From: an uncultured Bdellovibrio sp.
GTDB lineage: Bacteria > Bdellovibrionota > Bdellovibrionia > Bdellovibrionales > Bdellovibrionaceae
Length of the DNA: 37,165 nt
NCBI RefSeq assembly: GCF_946478835.1
Contig: NZ_CAMLDV010000015.1
Span: 1 to 37,165 of the forward strand
Direction: 5' to 3'
Part shown: positions 6,259 to 14,283 of the stretch, piece by piece
Position numbering within the stretch: position 1 is the stretch's first letter
Layout: each line of letters opens with the position of its first letter
Program-made: the position numbers and the translations under genes
Notes under the pieces: generated by a model
Told to the model about the DNA's origin: nothing
Databases searched by the model: none
Seen by the model: the letters and a program-made list of their open reading frames with translations, nothing else

Positions 6259-9072
6259 TTGGATAACTCTACTCTAAAAAACGTCAAACCTGAGGTTCTA
6301 GATTCTATCGCAAGACGTGCGCATTACTTGGCCACGCAGATGATCTGGCAGGCCAATCATCGTCCGGATAAAGAAAAAGGCGACCCAAAAATCGGTGGTC
6401 ACCCGGCAGCTTCCGCAAGTTCATTGCACATTATGGGTGCTCTGCACTTGCTCGTAAAATCTGGATTCGATCATATCGCGAATAAGCCCCATGCTTCTCC
6501 GACAGATCACTCTTACAACTATCTTTTGGATCTTCTTTTGAAGAACGACTTGTCGAAATTGACTCAAGAGCAAGCCGACCAAGCAATGAATGGTCTTCGT
6601 AAATTCACTGATGGTAGTGAATTCGTGTTCCAGTCTTATCACTCTGCTTACGATCCTGATCAACACAACTTCTTCCCTTCTGGAACTGTAGGTATTCCAC
6701 CTGTAGAGGCGGGTTACTTGGCGTTGGCTTACCGCTACGCTCGCGAACACGGTTATGAAGTTCCAGACGCTCACTTCTGGGCTGTGTGCGGAGACTCTGA
6801 GTTCCGTGAAGGTTCTATGTACGAAGCGGTTCCTGACTTTGCGGAGCGTGAGTTGGGTTCTTTGACTTGGATTTTGGATTACAACCGTCAATCATTGGAC
6901 GGTCACCGCATCACGAACAAAGAAATCATGAATGGAACTGACGCGGACCGCGTTGAGCGCACAATGGCTGCCAATGGTTGGGAAGTGATCCAAGTTCGTC
7001 ACGGTTCTAAGCGCCAAGCTTTGTTCAAAAAGAAAGACGGCGACACTTTCAAAAACTTCCTAGAAAAAGAATTGGAAGATTACGAGCTTCAAGCACTTCT
7101 TCTTGTTCAAGACATGAAGGCTTTAAAAAAAGGCATCGCGAAAGAACATCCAAACATGAAGAAGTTCTTGGACAGCATCACTGACGAAGAGTTGTTCGAT
7201 GCAATCCGCGACTTCGGCGGTCACGACATGGTGGCGTTGGCTGAAGCGATGGAAAAATCTAAAAAATCCACTCGCAAACCAACAATCATCATTGCTCACA
7301 CTTTAAAGGGTTGGGGCTTGAAAGCCGCAGCTCAACCGGGCAACCACTCTTCTTTGCCACAAGAAGAGGAAGTGATCGCACTTAAAGAAAAGCAAGGTAT
7401 CAAAGGTGAAAAGCTTTATGAACGTTTTGCTGCAAACTCTGTAGAAGGCAAATTCTTAGCTTCTCGCGGAGAAAAATTGTACTCTGAAATCAAAGCGCAA
7501 CACGCTTTGAAAGCAAAGAACCAAGATTTCTTCTTGAAGAAACTCACTGAGTTCGGTGATATCCCTCAATCTTTGGACATCAACACAAAAATGACTAGCT
7601 ACCCTCACACGCAGTGGATGCTAGGTCAGTTGACAGCAAAGTTGACTCGTATCGCGAACACGCCACTTGATGAATCTCAACTTTCTGAAAAACAAAAACC
7701 TCTCACGGCTCTTGAAAAACCGTTCAAGCTTCCGGGTGAGTTGTTCATCTCTATGGCTCCGGACGTAGGAACTTCTACGAACTTGAACCCTGCGATGGAT
7801 GGTAAGATCTTCGGTGCTCCGGTTGTTCAAGACTTGGAAACTGAATTGGGCGTTAAAGACCACAAACTTCCTGACCTTGTTCCCGGCGAAGACGTTTCAG
7901 ACCGCTTCTTGCGTTTTGAAATCGCCGAAGGAAACGTGATGTCTTGCGTGGGCGCGTTCGGAAAAATGCGCGACTTCTTGGGAATTCCAATCATTCCTTT
8001 GATGACGGTTTATGACTTCTTTATCAAACGTGCTTTGGACCAATACTTCTACAACTTGTATTGGAAGAGTTCTTTCATCTGCGTGGGAACTCCGTCAGGC
8101 GTGACATTGTCTCCTGAAGGGGCACAACACGGTTGGAAGTCTGACATCCAAATCCCGAACCAAATCACTTGGGAACCGTTCTTCTGCCAAGAACTTGATT
8201 GGATCCTTTGCGACACAATCAAACGTCACGTTTTGAACGACAATGCCGGCCGTACTGGGACATTGTTGAGACTTGTGACTCGTGGTGCGGAACAAAAAGA
8301 CATGCTTCACTACTTAAAAAAACAAGCTCGCTTCAAAGCCGGTCTTGAGGGTTCTTTGGCTCGCGCTGAATTCCCGGTAGCTGGTGCTTTCAATGAAGAA
8401 GAAGTGACTTCACAAGATGAAGCACAAATCATGTCAGCGATCCGTGAAGACGTTCTCAAAGGCGCTTACTACTTGATCGACTACCGCGGTTACGCAGGTT
8501 ACGAGCCAGGTGATAACGTTGTGAATATCTTCGCGATGGGTTCACTTGTTACAGAGGGAATCAAAGCTTCTGAAGCATTGCTAGCTCGTGGTATTTACGC
8601 CAACGTGATCGTAGTAACATCTTCAGATCTTTTGGTTGGCATCCAAGCTCACGAAACTGATTACGACTACTTGAAAAACGGTTTGGGTGTGAACTCGAAC
8701 TTGTACCTAAGAAAAGCCGATGACGTTACGACAGGTGACTTGATCACTGTTGCTGGTAAACGCATCCCTGCTGTCAGCGTTGCTGACGGTGAAGCTGGCT
8801 TGCTAGACAATATCGGTTCTATTATCGGTGTTCGTCAGGAAGCTTTGGCAGTTCGCAAGCACTCCAAATGCGGTCGTCCTTCAGAAATCTACGCTTACCA
8901 CAGCATCGACGCGGAAGCCGTTGTTGAAGCTTGCGGTAAAGTGTTGGCTGAAACGGCATTGGAAAAAGTCATTGTATCTGAAAACGCTCTTGGCGAAGCT
9001 CATCAAGCAGAAGCACGCCAAGGACATTGGACCGATCTATGGCCTTCCAAAACTCCGGTGCAAAAGCACTAG
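6259..9072 (+). CDS. AceE-type (homodimeric) 2-oxoacid dehydrogenase E1, probably pyruvate dehydrogenase E1
   Basis: A large thiamine-diphosphate enzyme expected to decarboxylate a 2-oxoacid (pyruvate in AceE) and pass the acyl group to a lipoyl E2. Visible landmarks resemble E. coli AceE: an N-terminal ARRAHYLATQMIW region, HxxPAASASS with HIMGALHLL, the ThDP/Mg motif starting GDSEFREGS and ending DYNRQSLDGHRI, a transketolase-like pyrimidine-binding middle domain and a C-terminal domain with LLDNIGSIIGVRQEAL. The usual GDGE is GDSE here. Start choice: AAGGAG at 6247-6252 lies six bases before TTG 6259, giving 937 residues (E. coli AceE has 887); the longer frame from GTG 6136 (978 residues) lacks a ribosome site. 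Highly regular codon use suggests strong expression. No E2 or E3 gene follows, so substrate and partner are inferred; a paralogue acting on another 2-oxoacid is possible. Confidence 0.78.
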   Translation: MDNSTLKNVKPEVLDSIARRAHYLATQMIWQANHRPDKEKGDPKIGGHPAASASSLHIMGALHLLVKSGFDHIANKPHASPTDHSYNYLLDLLLKNDLSKLTQEQADQAMNGLRKFTDGSEFVFQSYHSAYDPDQHNFFPSGTVGIPPVEAGYLALAYRYAREHGYEVPDAHFWAVCGDSEFREGSMYEAVPDFAERELGSLTWILDYNRQSLDGHRITNKEIMNGTDADRVERTMAANGWEVIQVRHGSKRQALFKKKDGDTFKNFLEKELEDYELQALLLVQDMKALKKGIAKEHPNMKKFLDSITDEELFDAIRDFGGHDMVALAEAMEKSKKSTRKPTIIIAHTLKGWGLKAAAQPGNHSSLPQEEEVIALKEKQGIKGEKLYERFAANSVEGKFLASRGEKLYSEIKAQHALKAKNQDFFLKKLTEFGDIPQSLDINTKMTSYPHTQWMLGQLTAKLTRIANTPLDESQLSEKQKPLTALEKPFKLPGELFISMAPDVGTSTNLNPAMDGKIFGAPVVQDLETELGVKDHKLPDLVPGEDVSDRFLRFEIAEGNVMSCVGAFGKMRDFLGIPIIPLMTVYDFFIKRALDQYFYNLYWKSSFICVGTPSGVTLSPEGAQHGWKSDIQIPNQITWEPFFCQELDWILCDTIKRHVLNDNAGRTGTLLRLVTRGAEQKDMLHYLKKQARFKAGLEGSLARAEFPVAGAFNEEEVTSQDEAQIMSAIREDVLKGAYYLIDYRGYAGYEPGDNVVNIFAMGSLVTEGIKASEALLARGIYANVIVVTSSDLLVGIQAHETDYDYLKNGLGVNSNLYLRKADDVTTGDLITVAGKRIPAVSVADGEAGLLDNIGSIIGVRQEALAVRKHSKCGRPSEIYAYHSIDAEAVVEACGKVLAETALEKVIVSENALGEAHQAEARQGHWTDLWPSKTPVQKH

Positions 9073-9085
9073 TGCGCCAGACTAA

Positions 9086-9853
9086 ATGAACTATAAAGAA
9101 ATCGCGAAACAAGAGCTCCCCTTTGATGGGGAGTTCTTTTTAGCAAGAAACAAAAAGTACGAAGAGCTAGTTTTCTTCGTTCATTTTTACGAAGGCAGCA
9201 AAAAACAACTCCTTCGTCACATCAAACTCGTTAATTCACTCGGCTTTGATGCTTTCGCCTTCCAACTTCAAGGCAATCACAAGGACTTTCTGAAGTTTCA
9301 TCTTCCGATCAGTGCCAAAGGCTCTTTTGGGACGAAACACGTTTATGCCGATCAAATTGAAACTTTGCTGAATCTAGTTCCCGGGAACAAAATCATCTTT
9401 TCATTTTCCAATCCGACCGCCGCTGCGATTGAAGCGATGTCTCGTCGACATTGTTCTGATACGGTTGCTTTGATTTGCGATAGCGGACCCACGGCGCGGT
9501 TTATTCCTTCGGCTTACAACTTGTATAAGCATGAATACAAACTTCAGCCTTTCGCCTTAAGGCTCGCTTTAGCACCCGTTTTAAGCTTGGGTTGGAGTCC
9601 GTTCTTTCACAAAGATTTGAATAAAGATCTCGCGTCTTTCCCACGTGGTTTTAAGATCCTTTCAATTCGGGGCTGGAAAGATCTTTTGATTCCGCCTTCA
9701 CATATCGACGAAGTTTTTGAGCCGCACACGCAGCTTGATTGGACAAAACTTTCTTTGCCTGAAGCAGGACACCTCACAGGACTTCGCGATTTCAAGGAAG
9801 AATATGTACCGGCTGTTGAGAGGTTTCTTAAGGACGTAGCCACGCCCTTATGA
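9086..9853 (+). CDS. Alpha/beta-hydrolase-like protein
   Basis: A 255-residue protein with the layout of an alpha/beta hydrolase. A strand-turn FSFSNPTAA near residues 105-113 sits where the nucleophile elbow belongs (S108), D199 lies in RGWKDLLIPP after a late strand, and H229 is in EAGHLTGL near the C-terminus, giving a plausible Ser-Asp-His triad. The elbow departs from the usual GxSxG, so activity is not certain. No signal peptide. It starts 13 bases after the AceE-type gene without a clear ribosome site and overlaps the next gene by four bases (ATGA), suggesting cotranscription of all three. Substrate unknown. Confidence 0.65.
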   Translation: MNYKEIAKQELPFDGEFFLARNKKYEELVFFVHFYEGSKKQLLRHIKLVNSLGFDAFAFQLQGNHKDFLKFHLPISAKGSFGTKHVYADQIETLLNLVPGNKIIFSFSNPTAAAIEAMSRRHCSDTVALICDSGPTARFIPSAYNLYKHEYKLQPFALRLALAPVLSLGWSPFFHKDLNKDLASFPRGFKILSIRGWKDLLIPPSHIDEVFEPHTQLDWTKLSLPEAGHLTGLRDFKEEYVPAVERFLKDVATPL

Positions 9854-10518
9854 TTTCTTTTGATGCGAACAATCCCTTTCCTCTTTTAGAACTTGATACT
9901 TATTCTTACAAAGAAGCTCAAGATCATGCCGTCCTTGTTGACGAGTGGTTGGGTTTTCAGATTGATTCTTGTGAGGAAAAAGTTCGCTCCCGATCCAAAA
10001 CTCAAGAAAATGTTCCTCAGCAAAACTGGGAGCATCTTTCGGTTCAAGCTTTTCAAACTCCTTATATGGAAATTCGCAATATTTTAGATCTTCTTTCACT
10101 GACGCCTGGGAAGCATATTGTGGATCTGGGTTGTGCCTATGGAAGAATGGGTTTTGTTTTAGGAGCACACCACAAAGACATTCGTTTTAGCGGATACGAG
10201 TTAGAACAAGAGCGCGTTCTTGAAGCGCAACGAGTTCTTTCACGCTTTTCTTATCCCGAAATAAATTTTTATACTGCGGATCTTTCAGCGAGCGAGTTTG
10301 TTCTACCTGAAGCCGACGTGTATTTTATTTTTGACTATGGCAACGAGAGCGCCGTTAAAAAAACGCTTGTTGATCTTCAAAAAATCGCGCAAAAGAGATC
10401 CATTGAAGTCATCGCTCGCGGACGCTTAAGCCGCTTCCTGGTTCACAAGGAGCACCCATGGCTTTCGGAGGTTGAAACTCCCCGCCATTATCCGCATTTC
10501 TCTATTTACCGGTCGTAA
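9850..10518 (+). CDS. Class I SAM-dependent methyltransferase
   Basis: A 222-residue protein with a Rossmann-type SAM-binding motif I (HIVDLGCAYGRMGFVLG, about residues 94-110), an acidic strand-2 end (GYELEQERV), a motif near NFYTADLS and a motif IV-like strand VYFIFDYGN. The roughly 75-residue N-terminal extension, which includes a QTPYMEIRNIL helix, probably binds substrate. The substrate is unknown. The ATG overlaps the stop of the alpha/beta-hydrolase-like gene (ATGA), indicating translational coupling. Confidence 0.75.
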   Translation: MISFDANNPFPLLELDTYSYKEAQDHAVLVDEWLGFQIDSCEEKVRSRSKTQENVPQQNWEHLSVQAFQTPYMEIRNILDLLSLTPGKHIVDLGCAYGRMGFVLGAHHKDIRFSGYELEQERVLEAQRVLSRFSYPEINFYTADLSASEFVLPEADVYFIFDYGNESAVKKTLVDLQKIAQKRSIEVIARGRLSRFLVHKEHPWLSEVETPRHYPHFSIYRS

Positions 10519-10597
10519 TTGTTCGCTATAGACCCTGTAAAAATTTCAAAAATGTTCTCCGAGAGACCGTAAAGCACCTCAAAGTGAAGTAATTTCA

Positions 10598-10626
10598 TTT
10601 ACCTACAGCATCGTCCCCCATATAAG
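10598..10626 (+). promoter_or_regulatory. Candidate sigma-70 promoter
   Basis: TTTACC (10598-10603) and TATAAG (10621-10626) are separated by 17 bases, upstream of the exported-protein/TIGR02147 pair. The -10 box matches consensus at five of six positions. The predicted start of transcription near 10633 leaves a short leader before the GGAGG site. Confidence 0.5.
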
Positions 10627-10665
10627 CATTTCGTTCTCTCACCGACTTAATTTTTCGGAGGTTTT

Positions 10666-11112
10666 ATGAAGCCGTTCGCTATGGGTCTTTTGGGGCTATT
10701 CATTTCCGTGTGCTCCTTCGCACAAACACCAGGTCCTCTTTCTCTTTCAACAACAATTTCTTGTGACCAAGTGGCAGGCGATCTTTGGTATGAAATCGGT
10801 CTTGTGCCATTCACAAGCAAAGATGGTTATCTGATCGCGGTCGTTCTTCATGACGAAAAAAAACAGACGTCTCGCCTGGTGATGGAAACTTCTGTGTATG
10901 AAACCAAAAACAATGAAAGTTTGGTGTTTGAAAATGCCAATGGCAGTTTGCGTTTGGTTGTAGATTATAAAGGTCCTTATCTTGATAAGGGAATGCTCTC
11001 CATTCTTAAAGACGGCCAAAACGTTATGCACGAACTTGATTGTTATAAAAATGGTCGCATCACTTACGACCGCATCTCTAAACCACAACCACGTATTTCT
11101 GTAGGTAGCTAA
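10666..11112 (+). CDS. Small exported protein paired with a TIGR02147 gene
   Basis: A 148-residue protein with a type I signal peptide (MKPFAMGLLGLFISVCSFA, cleavage likely before QTPG). The mature part has two cysteines (in TISCDQ and ELDCYK) spaced to form one disulfide, and alternating strand-like segments. No family is recognised. GGAGG lies before the ATG. The next gene starts one base after its stop, so the two are cotranscribed. In related genomes TIGR02147 genes often follow exported proteins, to my recollection, which would make this a functional pair. Confidence 0.75.
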   Translation: MKPFAMGLLGLFISVCSFAQTPGPLSLSTTISCDQVAGDLWYEIGLVPFTSKDGYLIAVVLHDEKKQTSRLVMETSVYETKNNESLVFENANGSLRLVVDYKGPYLDKGMLSILKDGQNVMHELDCYKNGRITYDRISKPQPRISVGS

Positions 11113-11113
11113 A

Positions 11114-11956
11114 ATGAACATGCCCGTCGACACTGCTTATTCGGATCTTTTGGAAATGCAAGATGCCCGAGCTTTTTTAAAAAGAGCTTTGGAAGTTCGC
11201 TATCGCAAAAAAGGTAAAATCAATCTTGCGGATTTCTCTCGCCGCGCCGGTTTTTCTTCACGCAGCTTTCTTTCGGAATACCTCGCTGGAAAAAAAGGTC
11301 TTTCTCGTGAAAGCGTGGGTCAGCTTAAAACAGCCTTGAAACTTCCAAAACCTTATCTGGATTTGTTTTCCTTGCTTGTTGGCAAAGACCAGCCAGAGCT
11401 TCTTTCACGAAAATTGACATTGGAAGATATCGACAAACAGGTCGGCTCCATTAAAGTTTCCGTGGCTCGCCAGACAGAAGCGTTGTCGCAAATCAAAGAT
11501 CCTAGCCGTTTGATTTCAAAGCCCACTTTATTCCGCGTGTTTGCTGCCTTAGGAACTGAGGAAGAAGGCGCAAGTCTTCATGAAATCGCAACCCGTGCAA
11601 ACATGCCGATTGAAAACGTGCATGAGTCTTTGCAATTTCTATTAAACGAGGGCGCGATCACGACACAAAACAGTCGTTATTATGTCCGCTCTAGCCAAAT
11701 CGATTTCTTAAAACTTTCAGACTCTGCAAGTCTTGCGGATTTAACAAGAACACTGTGTTCACAAATCCGCACGGACGCGAATGAGATTGCCGCAGATTCG
11801 AAGAATTATCTTTTCTATACGGCGTTTTCTTTGCAATCCCACCAATTGCCGGAGTTCAAAGAAAAACTGCGCGATGCCATATTCGGAGTTCTTGACCAAT
11901 ATCAAGACGACCGCGGTGACTGCGTGCACGAAGTGTTCTTGTGCTCTCGCACTTAA
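11114..11956 (+). CDS. TIGR02147 family HTH protein
   Basis: A 280-residue protein resembling the TIGR02147/DUF4423 family known from Bdellovibrio and Fibrobacter. An N-terminal helix-turn-helix-like region (about residues 35-78, LADFSRRAGFSSRSFLSEYL) is followed by a second winged-helix-like region (about 138-195, with a wing around TTQNSRYYVRS) and a helical C-terminal domain ending in a VHEVFLCSR-type strand. Family members are presumed DNA-binding regulators; direct target data are scarce. It starts one base after the exported protein gene, so it may control or respond to that partner. The second ATG (codon 3) is an alternative start. Confidence 0.82.
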   Translation: MNMPVDTAYSDLLEMQDARAFLKRALEVRYRKKGKINLADFSRRAGFSSRSFLSEYLAGKKGLSRESVGQLKTALKLPKPYLDLFSLLVGKDQPELLSRKLTLEDIDKQVGSIKVSVARQTEALSQIKDPSRLISKPTLFRVFAALGTEEEGASLHEIATRANMPIENVHESLQFLLNEGAITTQNSRYYVRSSQIDFLKLSDSASLADLTRTLCSQIRTDANEIAADSKNYLFYTAFSLQSHQLPEFKEKLRDAIFGVLDQYQDDRGDCVHEVFLCSRT

Positions 11957-12027
11957 TTTTATTGTTATCGTGTAACTAGACTTAAATTTTTTAAACACTA
12001 CGCTCTTGATCCATCATGGAGGAGCGT

Positions 12028-13023
12028 ATGAAGTCAGTTGCCATTGCGTTGTTTGTCAGTGTCCTGTCTGTTGCCTCATCTTCATTGGCGGCACGGGGCT
12101 ACTATCTGTACGAAGCCAATTTCAATCACATGGGAAAATCTTATTTAGATCGCCTGGAGTCTATGCCAACAGACCAGCTTTCTTCTTTGTCGCCCGAAAA
12201 ACGCAACATCTGCATTCAAAGATACAAAGGTATTCTTGAAGATGGCGTTTTAGATATTCGCATCGCTTTGGGGTACTTTGATTGGACGACAGGAAGCAAT
12301 GTCTATGCGGACGGCCGCAGTTTCGGTGTCAGTCCTTCGATGGATATCGGGGCTTTTTACGCGATTAAAAGTTTGCTCTTATCTTCTTGTGACGGACGTG
12401 TGCGTCTTTGCGGATTTAGCCAAGATCCTAAAAACAACTATCGCTTTTTAAAAACGGTGCAAATTCAGGGCAACAAATACACCGCGCGTGTAGAAGTTCA
12501 GTTTGCTTCGGCCACGGAATATTTAAGCCAGAATCTGGGTGACTATCGTGAACAACAAAGACAGCGCACTCAATACATGGATAATTATTTTGCCCATGCC
12601 TTGCAGGAAGCCGATGCGGTTTTTTATTTCGGACATTCTCGCAATGGCGGAGGACCGGATTTTGCGCCACCCGTTTTTATTCCTGGTCGTAATAAAGTGA
12701 ACTATGATGGTTACTATGAAGTGCAAAGGCCGGGACTTAAAAAAATGCTCGCAGCTTTAAACGCGAGTGATAAAAAGGCCGCAGTTCTGGGCTTGATGTC
12801 GTGTGCATCTCGCGATCACTTCTTACGAAAAGTGCGAGCGGCAGCTCCTCAGACCGGAGTGATCACGTCGATGGATGTTCTTAACGTGGATGAGGTCTAT
12901 ACAGCCATGCTTGGTGGAATAGATGCTTTACTCAGAGGACAGTGCCAACAAAGTTTTTATCAGCAATTGCGTATGACTTCTAACAATCAAAAATACATCA
13001 CAATGGACGGAATGTTCGAATAA
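12028..13023 (+). CDS. Exported protein with candidate caspase/CHAT-like His-Cys dyad
   Basis: A GGAGGAG site four to five bases before ATG 12028 fixes the start; the ATG at 12016 belongs to the ribosome site itself. The product (331 residues) has a type I signal peptide (to about residue 21, SLA-A). No family is recognised by eye, but two segments look like the two halves of a clan CD cysteine peptidase site: a hydrophobic strand ending in H203 (AVFYFGHSRNGGGPD) and, 56 residues on, a strand ending in C259 (AAVLGLMSCASRD). Caspases, gingipains and CHAT domains share this strand-His and strand-Cys arrangement. Two further cysteines (C121, C128) could form a disulfide. Function as a protease is inference only. 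Confidence 0.6.
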   Translation: MKSVAIALFVSVLSVASSSLAARGYYLYEANFNHMGKSYLDRLESMPTDQLSSLSPEKRNICIQRYKGILEDGVLDIRIALGYFDWTTGSNVYADGRSFGVSPSMDIGAFYAIKSLLLSSCDGRVRLCGFSQDPKNNYRFLKTVQIQGNKYTARVEVQFASATEYLSQNLGDYREQQRQRTQYMDNYFAHALQEADAVFYFGHSRNGGGPDFAPPVFIPGRNKVNYDGYYEVQRPGLKKMLAALNASDKKAAVLGLMSCASRDHFLRKVRAAAPQTGVITSMDVLNVDEVYTAMLGGIDALLRGQCQQSFYQQLRMTSNNQKYITMDGMFE

Positions 13024-13048
13024 GAATAGATTGATTATGGAGGTGCTT

Positions 13049-13468
13049 ATGGTCAGTTTAGAACAGCTTCCTCACCCTGACTTTCTTCCCTATCCAAGTC
13101 ATTACACCTCGGCGTTTTTCCAATCTAAGGAAGACGCCGAAAAAGCCATCTCAGAATTGGAATCACTTGGGTTCAACGATGATGAATTCAATATCTTTGA
13201 AGGCGACAGTGGCGTACATGCCGTCGACATTGATGGCGATCACCACAACGTTATCGAAAAATATATGCGTAAGTTTATCAAGATGTCAGACTCTGCCGAA
13301 TGGCGCTTTTTAAGTGAAGCGGACTATGAACTTAAAAATGGCCATCTTCTAGTTTGCGTTCCGACGTTGAGTGATCAAAAAAAACAAGAAGTGATCAGCG
13401 CTTTTAAAAAGGCGGACGCCTATGACATCCGGTATTTTACTCCTTTGTATGTAGAAGAAATCGAATAG
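13049..13468 (+). CDS. YflT-like (general stress fold) protein
   Basis: GGAGG five bases before ATG 13049 supports this start; the frame opens earlier at TTG 13031. The 139-residue cytoplasmic protein has the pattern of YflT/heat-induced stress domains: AFFQSKEDAEKAISELESLG followed by FNDDEFNIFEG, then a second half ending in a strand HLLVCVPTLSD and a helix KKQEVISAFKK. Such domains have a ferredoxin-like fold and are found in stress proteins without known catalysis. It lies 25 bases after the His-Cys exported protein gene and could be cotranscribed with it. Confidence 0.55.
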   Translation: MVSLEQLPHPDFLPYPSHYTSAFFQSKEDAEKAISELESLGFNDDEFNIFEGDSGVHAVDIDGDHHNVIEKYMRKFIKMSDSAEWRFLSEADYELKNGHLLVCVPTLSDQKKQEVISAFKKADAYDIRYFTPLYVEEIE

Positions 13469-13577
13469 CGGTAAAGAATAAACAAACAAACGGATTTCTT
13501 TTTAGGTAAGATTAACTATTGATTTTACTTGTGAATTTGTTGAACTAAAACCTTAGTCTATATTTCTCACGGGCTCT

Positions 13578-13607
13578 TTGACTTACATATAATTTACATA
13601 GTAATTT
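13578..13607 (+). promoter_or_regulatory. Candidate promoter of the imuA-imuB-dnaE2 operon
   Basis: TTGACT (13578-13583) and TAATTT (13602-13607) are 18 bases apart, with the LexA-like core between them. A perfect TATAAT also occurs at 13588-13593 but lacks a good -35 box. Either way the operator covers the promoter. Confidence 0.45.
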
Positions 13608-13615
13608 ATATGTAA
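13583..13615. promoter_or_regulatory. LexA-type operator: TTAC-N3-GTAA core in a 33-base palindrome
   Basis: TTACATAGTAA at 13594-13604 matches TTAC-N3-GTAA exactly, the LexA-binding motif I recall being described for Bdellovibrio. Around it, 13583-13592 (TTACATATAA) and 13606-13615 (TTATATGTAA) form a perfect 10-bp inverted repeat with the same centre (13599), so 14 of 16 symmetric positions pair. It sits 12 bases before the imuA ribosome site and overlaps the likely promoter, as expected of a repressor site. Confidence 0.75.
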
Positions 13616-13626
13616 ATGGAGAGCCT

Positions 13627-14283
13627 ATGAGCACCCTCGCCCTTCCCGAATTAGCAAATATCCCTTTCGTGTCTGCGGAGCACTTGCAACCTCCTGCAGG
13701 TTTGGCCACTGGAGTTTCCGTTCTGGATGATTTCCTTTTATGGAAAGGAATTCCGCAAGGAGATTTAAGTCTCTTTCAAGGAATTCCCGGAACGGGAGCC
13801 ACTTCTTTATGGGTGCGTATTGTGCAAAACGTGCATGCGCAAAACAAGTGGGCGGCCTGGATCAATGGCGATACGCAACTTTTCCCGGCGCATTTATCCC
13901 ATCATAAGTTGAATTTAAAAAAACTTTTGGTGGTGAAAGAGCCTAAAGAAAATGAAAAGCTCTTTTGGCTTTTGCAGGAACTTATCACAAGTTCTTTATT
14001 TGAAGTGATCGGCTGCAATCTGAAAGAGATTTTTTTAAAGAACCACCAGTTGCAGAAATTAAAACGTCTTTGTCGTCTGCACAAAGTGGCTTTGGTATTT
14101 ATCAATCAAAAGCCGACCAAGTTCATCAACCCGCTTTTTAGTTTCATGGTTTTGTTTCAACGCGACTTTATCACGATTCAAAGAGCCCTTCACCGTCCGA
14201 CACCCTTTAATATTGCCGGGAGTATGATCCATGCGAACTTTATGCATCAATTTAAAAACACCGCAAGAAAGCTCCTCAGCTGA
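13627..14283 (+). CDS. imuA: ImuA-type RecA-like translesion synthesis accessory protein
   Basis: A 218-residue protein of the ImuA (SulA/RecA-like) family that helps ImuB and DnaE2 carry out damage-induced mutagenic DNA synthesis. The RecA-like core is visible: LATGVSVLDDFLLWKGIPQGDLSLFQGIPGTGATSLW spans the N-terminal strand and the degenerate P-loop (about residues 26-62), followed by strands LKKLLVVKE and VALVFINQKPT. The P-loop reads GIPGTGATS, lacking the Walker lysine, so ATP hydrolysis is unlikely. GGAGAG precedes ATG 13627. It is first in an operon with imuB (53-base overlap) and dnaE2, behind a LexA-like operator. Identification rests strongly on this gene order. Confidence 0.85.
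   Translation: MSTLALPELANIPFVSAEHLQPPAGLATGVSVLDDFLLWKGIPQGDLSLFQGIPGTGATSLWVRIVQNVHAQNKWAAWINGDTQLFPAHLSHHKLNLKKLLVVKEPKENEKLFWLLQELITSSLFEVIGCNLKEIFLKNHQLQKLKRLCRLHKVALVFINQKPTKFINPLFSFMVLFQRDFITIQRALHRPTPFNIAGSMIHANFMHQFKNTARKLLS

Noticed and set aside
6421..6891. Minus-strand open frame of 156 codons
   Set aside because: Antisense to the AceE-type gene; no domain and no ribosome site.
9066..9075. Perfect palindrome GCACTAGTGC at the end of the AceE-type gene
   Set aside because: Only 10 bases and no T-run; as likely chance as a terminator.
9848..10168. Minus-strand open frame of 106 codons
   Set aside because: Antisense to the methyltransferase gene, which has clear SAM motifs.
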